Origin: JABMPR01 sp964508765 | GTDB taxonomy: Bacteria; Fidelibacterota; UBA8477; JABMPR01 | Direction of reading: 5' to 3' | NCBI GenBank assembly: GCA_964508765.1 | Contig: CAZDVD010000003.1 | Span: 62,001 to 126,000, forward strand | DNA length: 64,000 bases | Notes under the pieces: model-generated | What the model was told of the DNA's origin: nothing | The model's input: the letters and a program-made list of their open reading frames with translations, nothing else | Database searches by the model: none | Program-made: the position numbers and the translations under genes | Part shown: in pieces, positions 9,435 to 17,399 of the stretch | Position numbering within the stretch: the first letter of the stretch is position 1 | Layout of the letters: every line of letters begins with the position of its first letter

Positions 9435-10042
9435 GCGGTGCTTTCCAATAATTCAGGCTTGATTTTCTTAAGGAATTCTAGAATAAACATGCTTACAACT
9501 CCCTCTATTGTTCCGGTTATCCCGTATATAAGCAACATGGTTGTAAAAGCGCTGGATAATTCCAACATGCCTGAAAGAGCAAGTTCCAGAGCACAAAAAC
9601 TGGCTGAAACCAGTCCGGAGAGTAAACCTGCAATAATAAGCGATGCTCTACGCCCGGGGATCAATTGATAGATTCCATATCCCAAAAAGCATCCCACAAC
9701 GCCCATATTCAGAATATTTGCCCCCAGGCTGAGCATCCCACCATGTTGAAATAGCAATGCCAGCGCAAAAAGGGAGATGGTCATGATGAGAAAACCTGCG
9801 AGGGGACCAACAAGGATTGAAATCAGCAGGGCACCCGTGAGATGAATGGAGGTGCCTATACCAATGGGAAAGCTGAAAAGCTGGATCATAAACACGAAAC
9901 TGGCTAATAAACCCAGGAGGGGTATTTGTTCAGGTCGGATGGATTGATTGACTTTTTTAAGGCTGTATACGAGCGTAAGACCGGAGACTCCTACAGTGGC
10001 CAGGGTAACCGGTGTATTCAAAAATCCATCAGGAATGTGCAT
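9431..10042 (-). CDS. nikM: nickel ECF substrate-binding membrane protein NikM/CbiM
   Basis: The start is placed at the ATG giving MHIPDGFL, because Met1 and His2 are metal ligands in this family and must be at the N-terminus; the open frame runs further upstream to 10210 but that extension is not conserved. His67 (in GTSIHLTG) corresponds to the third nickel ligand of characterised NikM. The protein has about seven membrane segments over 203 residues. The gene overlaps the upstream nikL-like gene by 14 bases. Metal choice (nickel) rests on the nikR context. Confidence 0.92.
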   Translation of the reverse strand: MHIPDGFLNTPVTLATVGVSGLTLVYSLKKVNQSIRPEQIPLLGLLASFVFMIQLFSFPIGIGTSIHLTGALLISILVGPLAGFLIMTISLFALALLFQHGGMLSLGANILNMGVVGCFLGYGIYQLIPGRRASLIIAGLLSGLVSASFCALELALSGMLELSSAFTTMLLIYGITGTIEGVVSMFILEFLKKIKPELLESTA

Positions 10043-10469
10043 GGCGATGCCTTTTTCTCTGGATATAGTAATACCAGGCACTAAAAATGAAAAGAATATA
10101 CCCGAGTCCAGAGATGATTCTTTGGATGCGTGAGATGCCAGGAGTCTCAGTACTGCTGGGACCCATTTCATCAACCGGAAGTTGTATGATCTTTCCGTGT
10201 CCCAGACCATCGGAAACTTTTACAGTCCAGGATCCGGTGGTATCCGGTTTGAACATGAACACTCCGTTTTCATCAGTCATCCCGGTTTGAAATTCAAAAG
10301 CTGTTTCACCTGGCCTGAATATCTCAACATCTGCGAATGCCATGGGATCATTATTATCGTAAGTGATGTGAATTCCAACGCCATCATGCAGTTCCTTGTA
10401 AACAACTCCATGGGCAAAAAGATTGGAGCAAACCATGAGCAGTGAAATAAATCGAGATAATGATCTCAT
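10029..10469 (-). CDS. NikL-like accessory component of the nickel transporter
   Basis: The protein has an N-terminal signal sequence ending at ...NLFAHG, a periplasmic carboxypeptidase-regulatory-like domain (beta-rich, with a typical turn TGMTDENGVFMF), and one C-terminal membrane segment followed by a basic, His-rich tail (RKRHRHAHS). This layout matches NikL, one of the extra components seen with NikM and NikQ in place of CbiN. The ATG at 10469 is preferred over a GTG at 10481. The His-rich cytoplasmic tail may bind metal; that is inference. Confidence 0.75.
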   Translation of the reverse strand: MRSLSRFISLLMVCSNLFAHGVVYKELHDGVGIHITYDNNDPMAFADVEIFRPGETAFEFQTGMTDENGVFMFKPDTTGSWTVKVSDGLGHGKIIQLPVDEMGPSSTETPGISRIQRIISGLGYILFIFSAWYYYIQRKRHRHAHS

Positions 10470-10470
10470 G

Positions 10471-11097
10471 TCATTCACCAATGTACAATGAATAGGAGGT
10501 GGTTTGTCGTCTGAAATGACAGATCAGCACATGCAAACCGGGTTGACCGGGGGAAAAACGACTTAGCCCTTCTCGATCCATGATGAGAGACCGTTCCGAG
10601 CCATCAGGCGCAAGCAGGGTGAGGGGCGCTTTGACAGGAGCTGTTCCTGCAAATACGGTAAAAGAAGTATCTGAATCCACACCCATTATCTCAAGTTCCT
10701 GAGTTGGTTTCGGGTGGAATGCATTGAGCTGTGTACCAACCTGAACCTGCGTCTTCAGAAGATAGATTGAAGGTCCCTTGTTGCGTTTCCGAAGATTCAC
10801 GAGAATTGTGTAAATACCAGGTTCCAGGGCCTGGAAAGAAGCAATATGCTCTTGACCCTGTGGCATCAATTGGATTGGTTCTCGCGTATTATCAGGATGG
10901 ATGACCACCGCATTCTGGATAAGCTTGGTATCAATTAGAAATTCACTTTCACCCACTGCGTGACCACTTCGAAGAGAGATCTCTACAGCATCACCGACTG
11001 AAAAGTGGGATGATTCAGAAAACAGCCAGTGCTCATGTGCGCTTAAGCCTGTGATCATGAACAGGCATAATGTGGATACTTTGCTAAAGAGTGACAT
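10471..11097 (-). CDS. NikK-like periplasmic protein (DUF4198 family)
   Basis: The gene encodes 208 residues with a signal peptide cleaved after LSA, leaving a mature N-terminus HEHWLFSE. The motif AHEHWL at the processed N-terminus is typical of DUF4198 proteins, which include NikK and other nickel/cobalt uptake accessory proteins; the two histidines may coordinate metal. The rest is beta-rich with two Ig-like or transthyretin-like repeats. It lies between the outer-membrane barrel gene and the nikL-like gene, so it may hand metal from the outer to the inner membrane. That route is inference. Confidence 0.75.
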   Translation of the reverse strand: MSLFSKVSTLCLFMITGLSAHEHWLFSESSHFSVGDAVEISLRSGHAVGESEFLIDTKLIQNAVVIHPDNTREPIQLMPQGQEHIASFQALEPGIYTILVNLRKRNKGPSIYLLKTQVQVGTQLNAFHPKPTQELEIMGVDSDTSFTVFAGTAPVKAPLTLLAPDGSERSLIMDREGLSRFSPGQPGLHVLICHFRRQTTSYSLYIGE

Positions 11098-11100
11098 CGT

Positions 11101-11859
11101 CTAGAATAGATACATCAGGGTTAGATTCGAGCGGGAGGCTCCCTCTCGATTAAATTCAAGACCAGTTTTAAACACAATATCCTGCATCCCCAGTGGGAAA
11201 TAGATGCCTGGTAGAATGGAAACATCGCCATCAAAATCTCCTAAAAACTCGACTCCTGCTGAGATGCCATGCGCATCTGGGGTGAGTGGTGAACGAAGAC
11301 CCAGACCCCAAGCATACCCCAATTCGTCTCCATCCATTTCGCTGGTGAGATTGAGAAGCAGATTTCTATGGCCGCTGAAGCTTCTATTAAGGATTAATTT
11401 GGCTGCAAACACACGTTGTCCATCCAGCAGTTCAACACTTCGATTCATGGGTTCTTCATAGCTGAGCGATATCCCCACATCGATAGGAAAATTTTGTGTG
11501 ATTTGATATTGCATAGCAAAAGCGAAGGCTTCGATAAAGGGTGAAGGTCCCATGGGCAAGTAATCTATTCGATGTGCAGCTAATACATGGTCATTCCCAA
11601 ACTTGGCAAAATGCCCATGAATATCTACCATCAAACGATCTGTGATCCCGTATGATAGACCGGGAGTTAATTCCCAGTGATCCAGATTCGGCTGGTCTCT
11701 GTCATCCACCATATAATCATGATGAAGATGGAATACAAAAGCACCCTGTGGAGCTGTCGTATGGCTCTCCATTTCAATAAACTCCATGGCGTGGTGAGCC
11801 TGAAGTGCGACTGTGCCTGCCAGTAGTAAAAAAAGAATGCGTGATTGGAAATGTTTCAA
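11101..11859 (-). CDS. outer-membrane beta-barrel protein in the nickel operon
   Basis: The protein has a signal peptide (cleavage after VALQA) and a His-rich mature N-terminus (HHAMEFIEMESH, then FHLHHDY). Alternating hydrophobic strands follow and the chain ends in a C-terminal aromatic residue (LTLMYLF), the pattern recognised by the BAM machinery. I do not recognise the exact family. It lies three bases before nikK within the operon and directly after nikR, so a role as a nickel-specific porin or metal sensor at the outer membrane is plausible. It is not a TonB receptor: it is too short and has no plug domain. Confidence 0.7.
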   Translation of the reverse strand: MKHFQSRILFLLLAGTVALQAHHAMEFIEMESHTTAPQGAFVFHLHHDYMVDDRDQPNLDHWELTPGLSYGITDRLMVDIHGHFAKFGNDHVLAAHRIDYLPMGPSPFIEAFAFAMQYQITQNFPIDVGISLSYEEPMNRSVELLDGQRVFAAKLILNRSFSGHRNLLLNLTSEMDGDELGYAWGLGLRSPLTPDAHGISAGVEFLGDFDGDVSILPGIYFPLGMQDIVFKTGLEFNREGASRSNLTLMYLF

Positions 11860-11869
11860 TGTAGTCCCC

Positions 11870-12283
11870 CTACAGTGTTTTTCCGGTTGTGGATCGGAGC
11901 AGATCGATATGCTTTACGCCCTTCATGGAACGAATAGCGTCATAAAGATGTCCGATCTGGTTGGCGGGTCCTTTGGCAACAATAATTTCCATGCAGTTGT
12001 CATGATCCAGATGAATATGCTGTGACGAGATGATGATGTGGAAATAATCATGTTGAACATCCATGAGGTGGTTAACCAGGTGTCCATGATGATGATCATA
12101 GACGAATGCAATGGCACCCGCGATGGTTTCATCTTCCTTCCATTGTTCCCGGACCAGAGCTTCACGCATGAGATCACGTAAAGCTTCAGAACGGTTCTGG
12201 TAATTCCTTTCACGAATAAATTCATCGAACTTATCCAGAAGATCCGTTTCCACGGAAACGCCAAATCGTTGTAATTTTGTCAT
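11870..12283 (-). CDS. nikR: nickel-responsive transcriptional regulator NikR
   Basis: This 137-residue protein has the N-terminal ribbon-helix-helix DNA-binding domain (MTKLQRFGVSVETDLLDKFD) and the C-terminal ACT-like nickel-binding domain. All four high-affinity nickel ligands are present: His78, His89, His91 and Cys97, matching E. coli His76, His87, His89 and Cys95. The ATG at 12283 follows an AGGAAAA ribosome-binding site. It heads the nik uptake operon and is probably an autoregulator that represses uptake when nickel is plentiful. Confidence 0.93.
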   Translation of the reverse strand: MTKLQRFGVSVETDLLDKFDEFIRERNYQNRSEALRDLMREALVREQWKEDETIAGAIAFVYDHHHGHLVNHLMDVQHDYFHIIISSQHIHLDHDNCMEIIVAKGPANQIGHLYDAIRSMKGVKHIDLLRSTTGKTL

Positions 12284-12300
12284 GATTTTTCCTAATGTAA

Positions 12301-12319
12301 CACGAATACACAATTCGTG
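12301..12319. promoter_or_regulatory. inverted repeat upstream of nikR (operator or repeat-family member)
   Basis: CACGAAT and ATTCGTG form perfect seven-base arms around a five-base spacer, 18 bases before the nikR start. The position suits a NikR operator, but the known E. coli operator has six-base arms with a longer spacer. The same ACGAATT motif occurs in repeats near 1000-1200 and 45606, so this may only be a repeat copy. Confidence 0.35.
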
Positions 12320-12474
12320 CCACGAAATAGATAAATGATTTAATCACATGGTTCGTGCTCACTTCAGCCTGGTGAGGTCATGTTCATCAATCAGATCAAT
12401 CTGCAAATATTCAAAACTGGCATTTCACTAGGCTGGAATGCAATTTCTAGGCAATAACAAAATTGAGGAATGAG

Positions 12475-13413
12475 ATGCAATTCACAGCATTAGGTAAGCG
12501 GGGACCAAAAGTATCAACTATTGGCTTTGGAGCCTGGGCAATTGGAGGTATGAACTGGGGACCCACCGATGATGAGGTTTCTCTAAAGGCTCTGCATACA
12601 GCGCTGGATGAAGGGGTCACTTTTATTGACACCGCCGATGTCTATGGCTTTGGTCATTCTGAAGATCTCATTGCCAAAGTATTAAAAGAACGGGGCAAAG
12701 GAGATGTGGTCATTGCCACCAAAGCAGGAAATGACTTTTACTATGCCGGCAAAGAGACTGATGACGGCTATGGTGCAATCCAGCAGAACTACAAAAAAGA
12801 ATATCTTATTGAAGCTGCTGAGAAAAGCCTCAAAAGGCTGGGTGTGGAAACCCTGGATCTGCTCCAGCTCCACAGTCCCGATCTTGAGAAACTTGAGTGG
12901 GATGACCCCTGGGAGGCATTGACCAGACTGAAGGAGCAAGGCAAAATTCAACATGCCGGACTCTCCATTCAATCCTTCAAGGAATCAGAGCAAGCCTACC
13001 TTTTAGAACGACATCAGGATCTTCTGGATGTTATTCAGGTTCGTTATAATCTCCTGGAGCGTAAAGCTGAGAAATTACTTTTTTCTGAAGCCATGAAATA
13101 TGGGGTTGGCGTCATTGTTCGCATCCCCATGCTCTTTGGACTCCTCAGCGGAAAATTTGATCGGAAAAGCATTTTTGAGGGTGATGATCATCGACGTTTT
13201 AATCTGGATCCTGAAAAGCTGGATAGCTATCTCTCCAAGATGGAGTCCATGGATGAATTGTACAGCCGCTATTCTGAATGGAGCCCAGCTCAAATTGCCC
13301 TGCGCTATGGAATTTCTCATCCAGCTTGTCATGTGTCCATACCTGGCGGAAAAACCCCTGAGCAGGTCAGGGAAAATTGTGGAGCTTCAGATATGCCGAA
13401 GGTCATTCTATAA
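12475..13413 (+). CDS. aldo/keto reductase
   Basis: The 312-residue product carries the AKR catalytic tetrad: Asp and Tyr in FIDTADVYGFGHSE, Lys in VIATKAG, and His in LLQLHSP. The C-terminal segment (HVSIPGGKTPEQVRENCGA) binds the NADPH adenosine phosphate. Such enzymes reduce aldehydes and ketones with NADPH in the cytosol; the substrate is unknown. The ATG at 12475 is chosen over an in-frame TTG at 12463 because a GAGGAA ribosome-binding site precedes it. It is divergent from nikR. Confidence 0.85.
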   Translation: MQFTALGKRGPKVSTIGFGAWAIGGMNWGPTDDEVSLKALHTALDEGVTFIDTADVYGFGHSEDLIAKVLKERGKGDVVIATKAGNDFYYAGKETDDGYGAIQQNYKKEYLIEAAEKSLKRLGVETLDLLQLHSPDLEKLEWDDPWEALTRLKEQGKIQHAGLSIQSFKESEQAYLLERHQDLLDVIQVRYNLLERKAEKLLFSEAMKYGVGVIVRIPMLFGLLSGKFDRKSIFEGDDHRRFNLDPEKLDSYLSKMESMDELYSRYSEWSPAQIALRYGISHPACHVSIPGGKTPEQVRENCGASDMPKVIL

Positions 13414-13451
13414 TGATTTGAATAGACTAAACCATATTTTGTCTTCCCGAG

Positions 13452-13487
13452 CCCTTCGACTACGCTCAGGACAGGCTTTGTCGAGGG
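13452..13487. repeat. REP-like palindromic element
   Basis: CCCTTCGAC and GTCGAGGG pair with one bulged base around a 19-base centre containing GCTCAGGACAGGC. The core CCTTCGACTACGCTCAGGAC has the form of REP-type elements I recall from diverse bacterial genomes. It lies in the 150-base gap between two genes and may act as a transcript-end hairpin. Confidence 0.55.
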
Positions 13488-13566
13488 ATAAGAAACAATT
13501 GAAAGTTGAGCAACTGGTGAAGTGAAATCACGATCACAACTAAAAAAAACTACTGAGGGAATACAA

Positions 13567-14382
13567 GTGGGGACAACATACAAAAAGATATTCATCACAG
13601 GTGCCAGCACAGGGATCGGTAGACAAATGGCTCTGGATTATGGCAGGGAGGGGTCCGAACTTTGGCTTTTGGCAAGATCTGAAGCCAAATTGACTTCACT
13701 GGCTCAAGAAATTGAGGCCGTTGGTGGACAGGCCCATGCCTTGGCATGTGATGCCACAGATGAACCAGCTTTTCTTAAATCGCTAGGGATTGCTCAGGAG
13801 GAATCTGGTGGATTTGATCTGGTGATTGCCAATGCAGGCTGGGGGGGCAGAATGCAATACCCTGGCGACAAGAATATTGAAGTCCTGAATCAGGTCATTG
13901 ATCTGAATTTTCGCGCCGCTACCCAGACTCTGGAATATTTCGCAAAATACATGGTGATAGCTAAACAGGGTCACCTTGTAGGGGTCTCAAGTATTGCTGG
14001 TTTTCGGGGTGCACCAGGTGGAGCAGCCTATAGCGCCACCAAAGCTGCACTCATTTCCTATACAGAATCTCTCCGTTTTTCTGTGCAACCCTTTGGCGTG
14101 TATGTGACTGATATACGTCCAGGCTTTGTGAGAACGCCTATGACAGATAAAAATATCGTTCCCATGCCCTTCCTCATGGAGGTGGATCGAGCCAGTCAAA
14201 AGATCAGAAGAGCCATCGCCAGAAAGAGAAAACGATTCTCCTTCCCCTGGCAAATGGCAGTGCTTATTCACCTGGTTAAAGCTGTTCCTGATTTTCTATA
14301 CGATTGGGTCGCGGCACTCACCTTCGGAAAACAGGCCGTATCAGGTCGCCTAGGGAAATCAGAAACCAATACTTCTGGTTAG
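13567..14382 (+). CDS. short-chain dehydrogenase/reductase
   Basis: This is a classical SDR of about 271 residues: cofactor motif GASTGIG, NAG motif (IANAGWGG), Ser in GVSSIAG and catalytic YSATK. The C-terminus has hydrophobic segments (MAVLIHLVKAVPDFLYDWVAAL) that may attach it to the membrane. The frame opens at 13522, but GAGGGA at 13556-13561 fits the GTG at 13567, giving MGTTYKKIFITGAS. The substrate is unknown. Confidence 0.82.
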   Translation: MGTTYKKIFITGASTGIGRQMALDYGREGSELWLLARSEAKLTSLAQEIEAVGGQAHALACDATDEPAFLKSLGIAQEESGGFDLVIANAGWGGRMQYPGDKNIEVLNQVIDLNFRAATQTLEYFAKYMVIAKQGHLVGVSSIAGFRGAPGGAAYSATKAALISYTESLRFSVQPFGVYVTDIRPGFVRTPMTDKNIVPMPFLMEVDRASQKIRRAIARKRKRFSFPWQMAVLIHLVKAVPDFLYDWVAALTFGKQAVSGRLGKSETNTSG

Positions 14383-14699
14383 GAAATTTCTATTCAGAGC
14401 CCTCGATCTAGTAGTGCTAAAGACTACATTTACATCACTCACTGTGGGGGGAGACTCAGTTCATTTATATGGTCAGTATAAAACCCTGCGGATGAATCAA
14501 TATTGGGGTATTGACTTGAGCATCAAAAACTTACAATAAAAAGAAGTGTTTATCCTGGCGTTTTAAGGAGGTGTTCATCTTATACGAGACCGTACAAACT
14601 CTGTTAGCAGGAATCTGAAAATCGCATTACTTGAAAAAATATGCAGAAACATAGCCGTATCAGGGCTATATTCATCTGAATAACATTGAGAGGTGAGTA
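14383..14699. other. gene-free stretch upstream of the toxin-antitoxin pair
   Basis: I see no gene here. A strong ribosome-binding-like sequence AAGGAGGT (14565-14572) is not followed by a usable reading frame. The stretch marks a boundary in base composition between the SDR and the toxin-antitoxin pair. Promoter elements for the pair must lie in its last 100 bases. Confidence 0.4.
14651..14669. promoter_or_regulatory. inverted repeat upstream of the antitoxin gene (candidate operator)
   Basis: ATAGCC and GGCTAT form six-base arms around a seven-base spacer, about 30 bases before the antitoxin start. Ribbon-helix-helix antitoxins of the RelB/DinJ type bind such palindromes to repress their own operon. 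The assignment is inference from position and symmetry. Confidence 0.4.
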
Positions 14700-14972
14700 A
14701 TGAGTAAGTCGACAACAGTAAGAGCAATGATGGATCCTAAGAAAAAGGATAAGGTTAATCATATCCTTGGAAGACTTGGTTTGAATCATTCAGAAGCGAT
14801 AAATATATACTATAGCTTAATCGAAGAGTACCAAGGGCTTCCATTTCCTCTTTCGTTACCTGATTCAGATGCTGTAACTGAAACTACTACCGAACTTCTT
14901 CCTGACGTGTTAAAACATTTGAAGCTAAGCGTGCGTAAAAATCATCGATTGGGTGAGTTACTCGCTCAATGA
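14700..14972 (+). CDS. RelB/DinJ-family antitoxin
   Basis: The 90-residue product starts with a ribbon-helix-helix segment (STTVRAMMDPKKKDKVNHIL, then GLNHSEAINIYYSLI) typical of RelB/DinJ antitoxins, and its C-terminal part, including the PDSD region, should wrap the toxin. It overlaps the toxin gene by four bases (ATGA), with a GAGAGGTGAG ribosome-binding site before its own ATG. It neutralises the toxin and probably represses the operon as a complex. The partner is a Doc toxin rather than RelE/YafQ, which is unusual for this antitoxin fold. Confidence 0.8.
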   Translation: MSKSTTVRAMMDPKKKDKVNHILGRLGLNHSEAINIYYSLIEEYQGLPFPLSLPDSDAVTETTTELLPDVLKHLKLSVRKNHRLGELLAQ

Positions 14973-15346
14973 GAATCTTCCCGACAACTGCTGAAATATT
15001 AGCAATTCATGAATATCTCATCAAGGAATTTGGGGGAAAGAGCGGGTTGCGAGATTTAGGTTCACTGGAATCGGCTCTTGGTAGGCTCACAACAGGGTAT
15101 TACTCTAATATTGAGGAAGAGGCAACAGCCTTGATGCAAAGCCTTTCCCAAAATCATCCCTTCATAGATGGTAATAAGAGGGTTGCATTTTTCACGACAG
15201 ATACCTTTTTAAGAATGAACGGGCATTTCATCAATTGTGATGATGATGAAGCCTATTCCTTTTTCCAGTCTTTGTTTGACACGAATACGTTTGATTACGA
15301 TCACTTAATCCTATGGTTAAAAGATCACATTGAGGAAATGCCTTAG
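14969..15346 (+). CDS. doc: Doc-type toxin (Fic/Doc family)
   Basis: The 125-residue protein carries HPFIDGNKR (63-71), the Fic/Doc active-site motif, in a helical fold of Doc length. Phage P1 Doc phosphorylates elongation factor EF-Tu and stops translation; Fic relatives transfer AMP. The motif has Lys where typical Fic enzymes have Gly (GNKR versus GNGR), as in Doc, which favours kinase activity. It is translationally coupled to the upstream antitoxin. Toxin-antitoxin pairs are common in integron arrays, and this one lies just left of the cassette cluster. Confidence 0.85.
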   Translation: MRIFPTTAEILAIHEYLIKEFGGKSGLRDLGSLESALGRLTTGYYSNIEEEATALMQSLSQNHPFIDGNKRVAFFTTDTFLRMNGHFINCDDDEAYSFFQSLFDTNTFDYDHLILWLKDHIEEMP

Positions 15347-15438
15347 GACACCCTGCTCATAAAGGCTTAGAGCTGACTCACAGGCAGGTGAGTGGAAAAC
15401 AAAAATGATGTGGATGGGATACAGTGAACTTACAAAGC

Positions 15439-15459
15439 GATGCTTTCTCAGGAAGCATC
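15439..15459. other. hairpin at the left boundary of the cassette cluster
   Basis: GATGCTTTC and GGAAGCATC pair over nine bases (one G-T) around a TCA loop. No T-run follows, so it is a poor terminator. It sits 14 bases before the GTTATGTG half-site at 15473, where the hairpin of an attC site would lie, but I cannot find a convincing left half-site (R''). Confidence 0.4.
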
Positions 15460-15511
15460 TCAAGCCTAAAGCGTTATGTGTGAATAAAGAAAACGAGAAA
15501 AGGAGTTACGA

Positions 15512-16534
15512 ATGAACAGCGATATACTCAGGTCTGTAGCAAAAGCGATCGTCGCGAAACAGAAGGGCGTGCTTGCGGCAGACGAAAGCAACCCCACGAT
15601 CAAGAAGCGCTTCGATTCGATCAAGATCGAGTCCACCGAAGAAAACCGCCGGCGATACCGCGAAATCCTTTTTACGACCGAGGGGATCGAACAATATATT
15701 GGTGGTGTCATTCTCTTCGACGAAACGTTGCGCCAAAGCACTCAAGACGGCACTCTCTTCGCTAGACTACTGTCGAGCCGGGGGATCATACCTGGGATCA
15801 AGGTGGACAAAGGTACCAAAGCGCTGGCACTGTACCCTGGCGACAAGATTTCCGAAGGTCTGGACGGCCTGCGCGATCGGCTCGTCGAGTACAAACAGAT
15901 GGGGGCGAAGTTCGCGAAGTGGCGGGCAGTTATTGAAATCAACGAGCGTGATGTTCCTACAACGTTCGGTATTCGTGCGAATGCCCATGTATTGGCGCGT
16001 TACGCCGCGCTCTGCCAGGAACTGGATATCGTGCCGATCGTGGAGCCGGAAGTGCTCATGGATGGTGCACACAGCATCGAACGTTGCGAAGTGGTTACAT
16101 CCAGGGTGCTCGAGGCGGTGTTCACCGAGCTTGATGCCCACGGCGTGCTGTTCGAGGGCATGTTGCTAAAGCCGAATATGGTGATTGCCGGTATGAAATG
16201 CGCGCAGCAGGAAAGCGCGCAGCAGGTCGCCGAGGCCACGATTCGTTGCCTGGCCCGCTACGTGCCGACGGCTGTTCCCGGGATCGTATTTTTGTCCGGC
16301 GGGCAGAGTGCGGAAGATGCCACTGACCACCTGAACGCAATGAACACGATAGGCCCGCATCCGTGGCAGATCAGCTTTTCCTATGGGCGCGCGTTGCAGG
16401 CACCGGTGCTCGTAGCCTGGAAAGGTCAGGAAAGCAATCTGGCTGCCGCGCAAAAGACGTTCTTGAAACGCTGTCAATTGAACGGTTTGGCCCGCGATGG
16501 AAAGTATGTCCGGGCAATGGAGACGGCTGAATAA
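15512..16534 (+). CDS. fructose-bisphosphate aldolase, class I
   Basis: This 340-residue enzyme is the class I, Schiff-base aldolase of animal/plant type: LAADES (21-26), KFAKWR (133-138), the acidic IVEPEVL (176-182) and Schiff-base Lys220 in LLKPNM. It cleaves fructose 1,6-bisphosphate to glyceraldehyde 3-phosphate and dihydroxyacetone phosphate, without metal. An AAAAGGAG ribosome-binding site precedes the ATG. The gene is visibly richer in G+C than its neighbours and uses many GC-ending codons, so it looks transferred. It is followed 93 bases later by gpmA within the same apparent cassette. Confidence 0.93.
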   Translation: MNSDILRSVAKAIVAKQKGVLAADESNPTIKKRFDSIKIESTEENRRRYREILFTTEGIEQYIGGVILFDETLRQSTQDGTLFARLLSSRGIIPGIKVDKGTKALALYPGDKISEGLDGLRDRLVEYKQMGAKFAKWRAVIEINERDVPTTFGIRANAHVLARYAALCQELDIVPIVEPEVLMDGAHSIERCEVVTSRVLEAVFTELDAHGVLFEGMLLKPNMVIAGMKCAQQESAQQVAEATIRCLARYVPTAVPGIVFLSGGQSAEDATDHLNAMNTIGPHPWQISFSYGRALQAPVLVAWKGQESNLAAAQKTFLKRCQLNGLARDGKYVRAMETAE

Positions 16535-16627
16535 TCAACCGCTGATGGTTGTCGTTCGTTGTGTCCATCAAATCCAGATGATTTCATTGTAATAGAACCG
16601 GAACACTATTGGATAAAAGGAAATTTC

Positions 16628-17374
16628 ATGTACAAACTTGTCCTGCTTCGCCACGGTCTCAGTGAATGGAACATCCAGAATAGGTTTACCGGCTGGCACG
16701 ATGTCGATCTGGCAGACGCTGGCATGACCGAGTCACGCAAAGCCGGACAAGCATTGCGTGACGCGGGTTTCCAGTTCGATATCGCCTATACGTCGCTGCT
16801 TAAGCGGGCTATACGCACACTCTGGGTGGTTCTTGACCAACTTGACCAAATGTGGATTCCAGTTCTGCGCGATTGGCGGCTGAATGAGCGACATTACGGG
16901 GCATTGCAGGGGCGCAACAAAGCCGAGACAGCCGCAAAATATGGCGAGGATCAGGTTCTGATCTGGAGAAGAAGTTACGATACTTCACCACCGCCTGTTT
17001 CTGAAGAGGACGATCGTTTTCCCGGCAACGATCCACGATACGCCAGCATTAAGAAAGGCAGACTTCCCAGATCCGAGTGTCTGAAAAATACAGTTGAGAG
17101 GGTAATCGAGTGCTGGAACGAAACACTATCCAAAGAGATAAGATCAGGTAAAAGGCTTCTCATCGTTGCACATGGCAACAGCCTTCGGGCACTCGTCAAG
17201 TATTTGGACCAAATCACGGACAAAGAAATAATCGAACTCAATATCCCCACAGGTATTCCTTTGGTCTACGAGCTTGATTCTGATCTCAAGATTGTACGTC
17301 ATTACTACCTTGCGGATGAGGATACGATCAAGGACGCGATGTCCGCAGTTGCAAATCAGGGAAAGGCGAAATAG
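16628..17374 (+). CDS. gpmA: 2,3-bisphosphoglycerate-dependent phosphoglycerate mutase
   Basis: The 248-residue product has the phosphohistidine motif LLRHGLSEWN (His8), the NRFTGWHDVDL segment, the LNERHYGALQG signature and the second catalytic His in VAHGNSLRAL. It interconverts 3- and 2-phosphoglycerate in glycolysis and gluconeogenesis. The ATG at 16628 has an AAAGGAAA ribosome-binding site; the longer open frame upstream is not conserved. It shares the G+C-rich character of fba at its 5' end. It ends 26 bases before the CACATAAC half-site that closes the cassette. Confidence 0.93.
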   Translation: MYKLVLLRHGLSEWNIQNRFTGWHDVDLADAGMTESRKAGQALRDAGFQFDIAYTSLLKRAIRTLWVVLDQLDQMWIPVLRDWRLNERHYGALQGRNKAETAAKYGEDQVLIWRRSYDTSPPPVSEEDDRFPGNDPRYASIKKGRLPRSECLKNTVERVIECWNETLSKEIRSGKRLLIVAHGNSLRALVKYLDQITDKEIIELNIPTGIPLVYELDSDLKIVRHYYLADEDTIKDAMSAVANQGKAK

Positions 17375-17399
17375 TTTACTGTTATCGGCAAAAGAAGTA

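Noticed and set aside
14565..14586. Strong AAGGAGGT ribosome-binding-like site
   Set aside because: The following frames stop within about 15 codons, so no gene can be supported.
14700..15472. Toxin-antitoxin pair as a fourth cassette
   Set aside because: No R'' sequence complementary to any GTT core site upstream of the antitoxin could be found between 15347 and 15472, so the pair is only a neighbour on present evidence.
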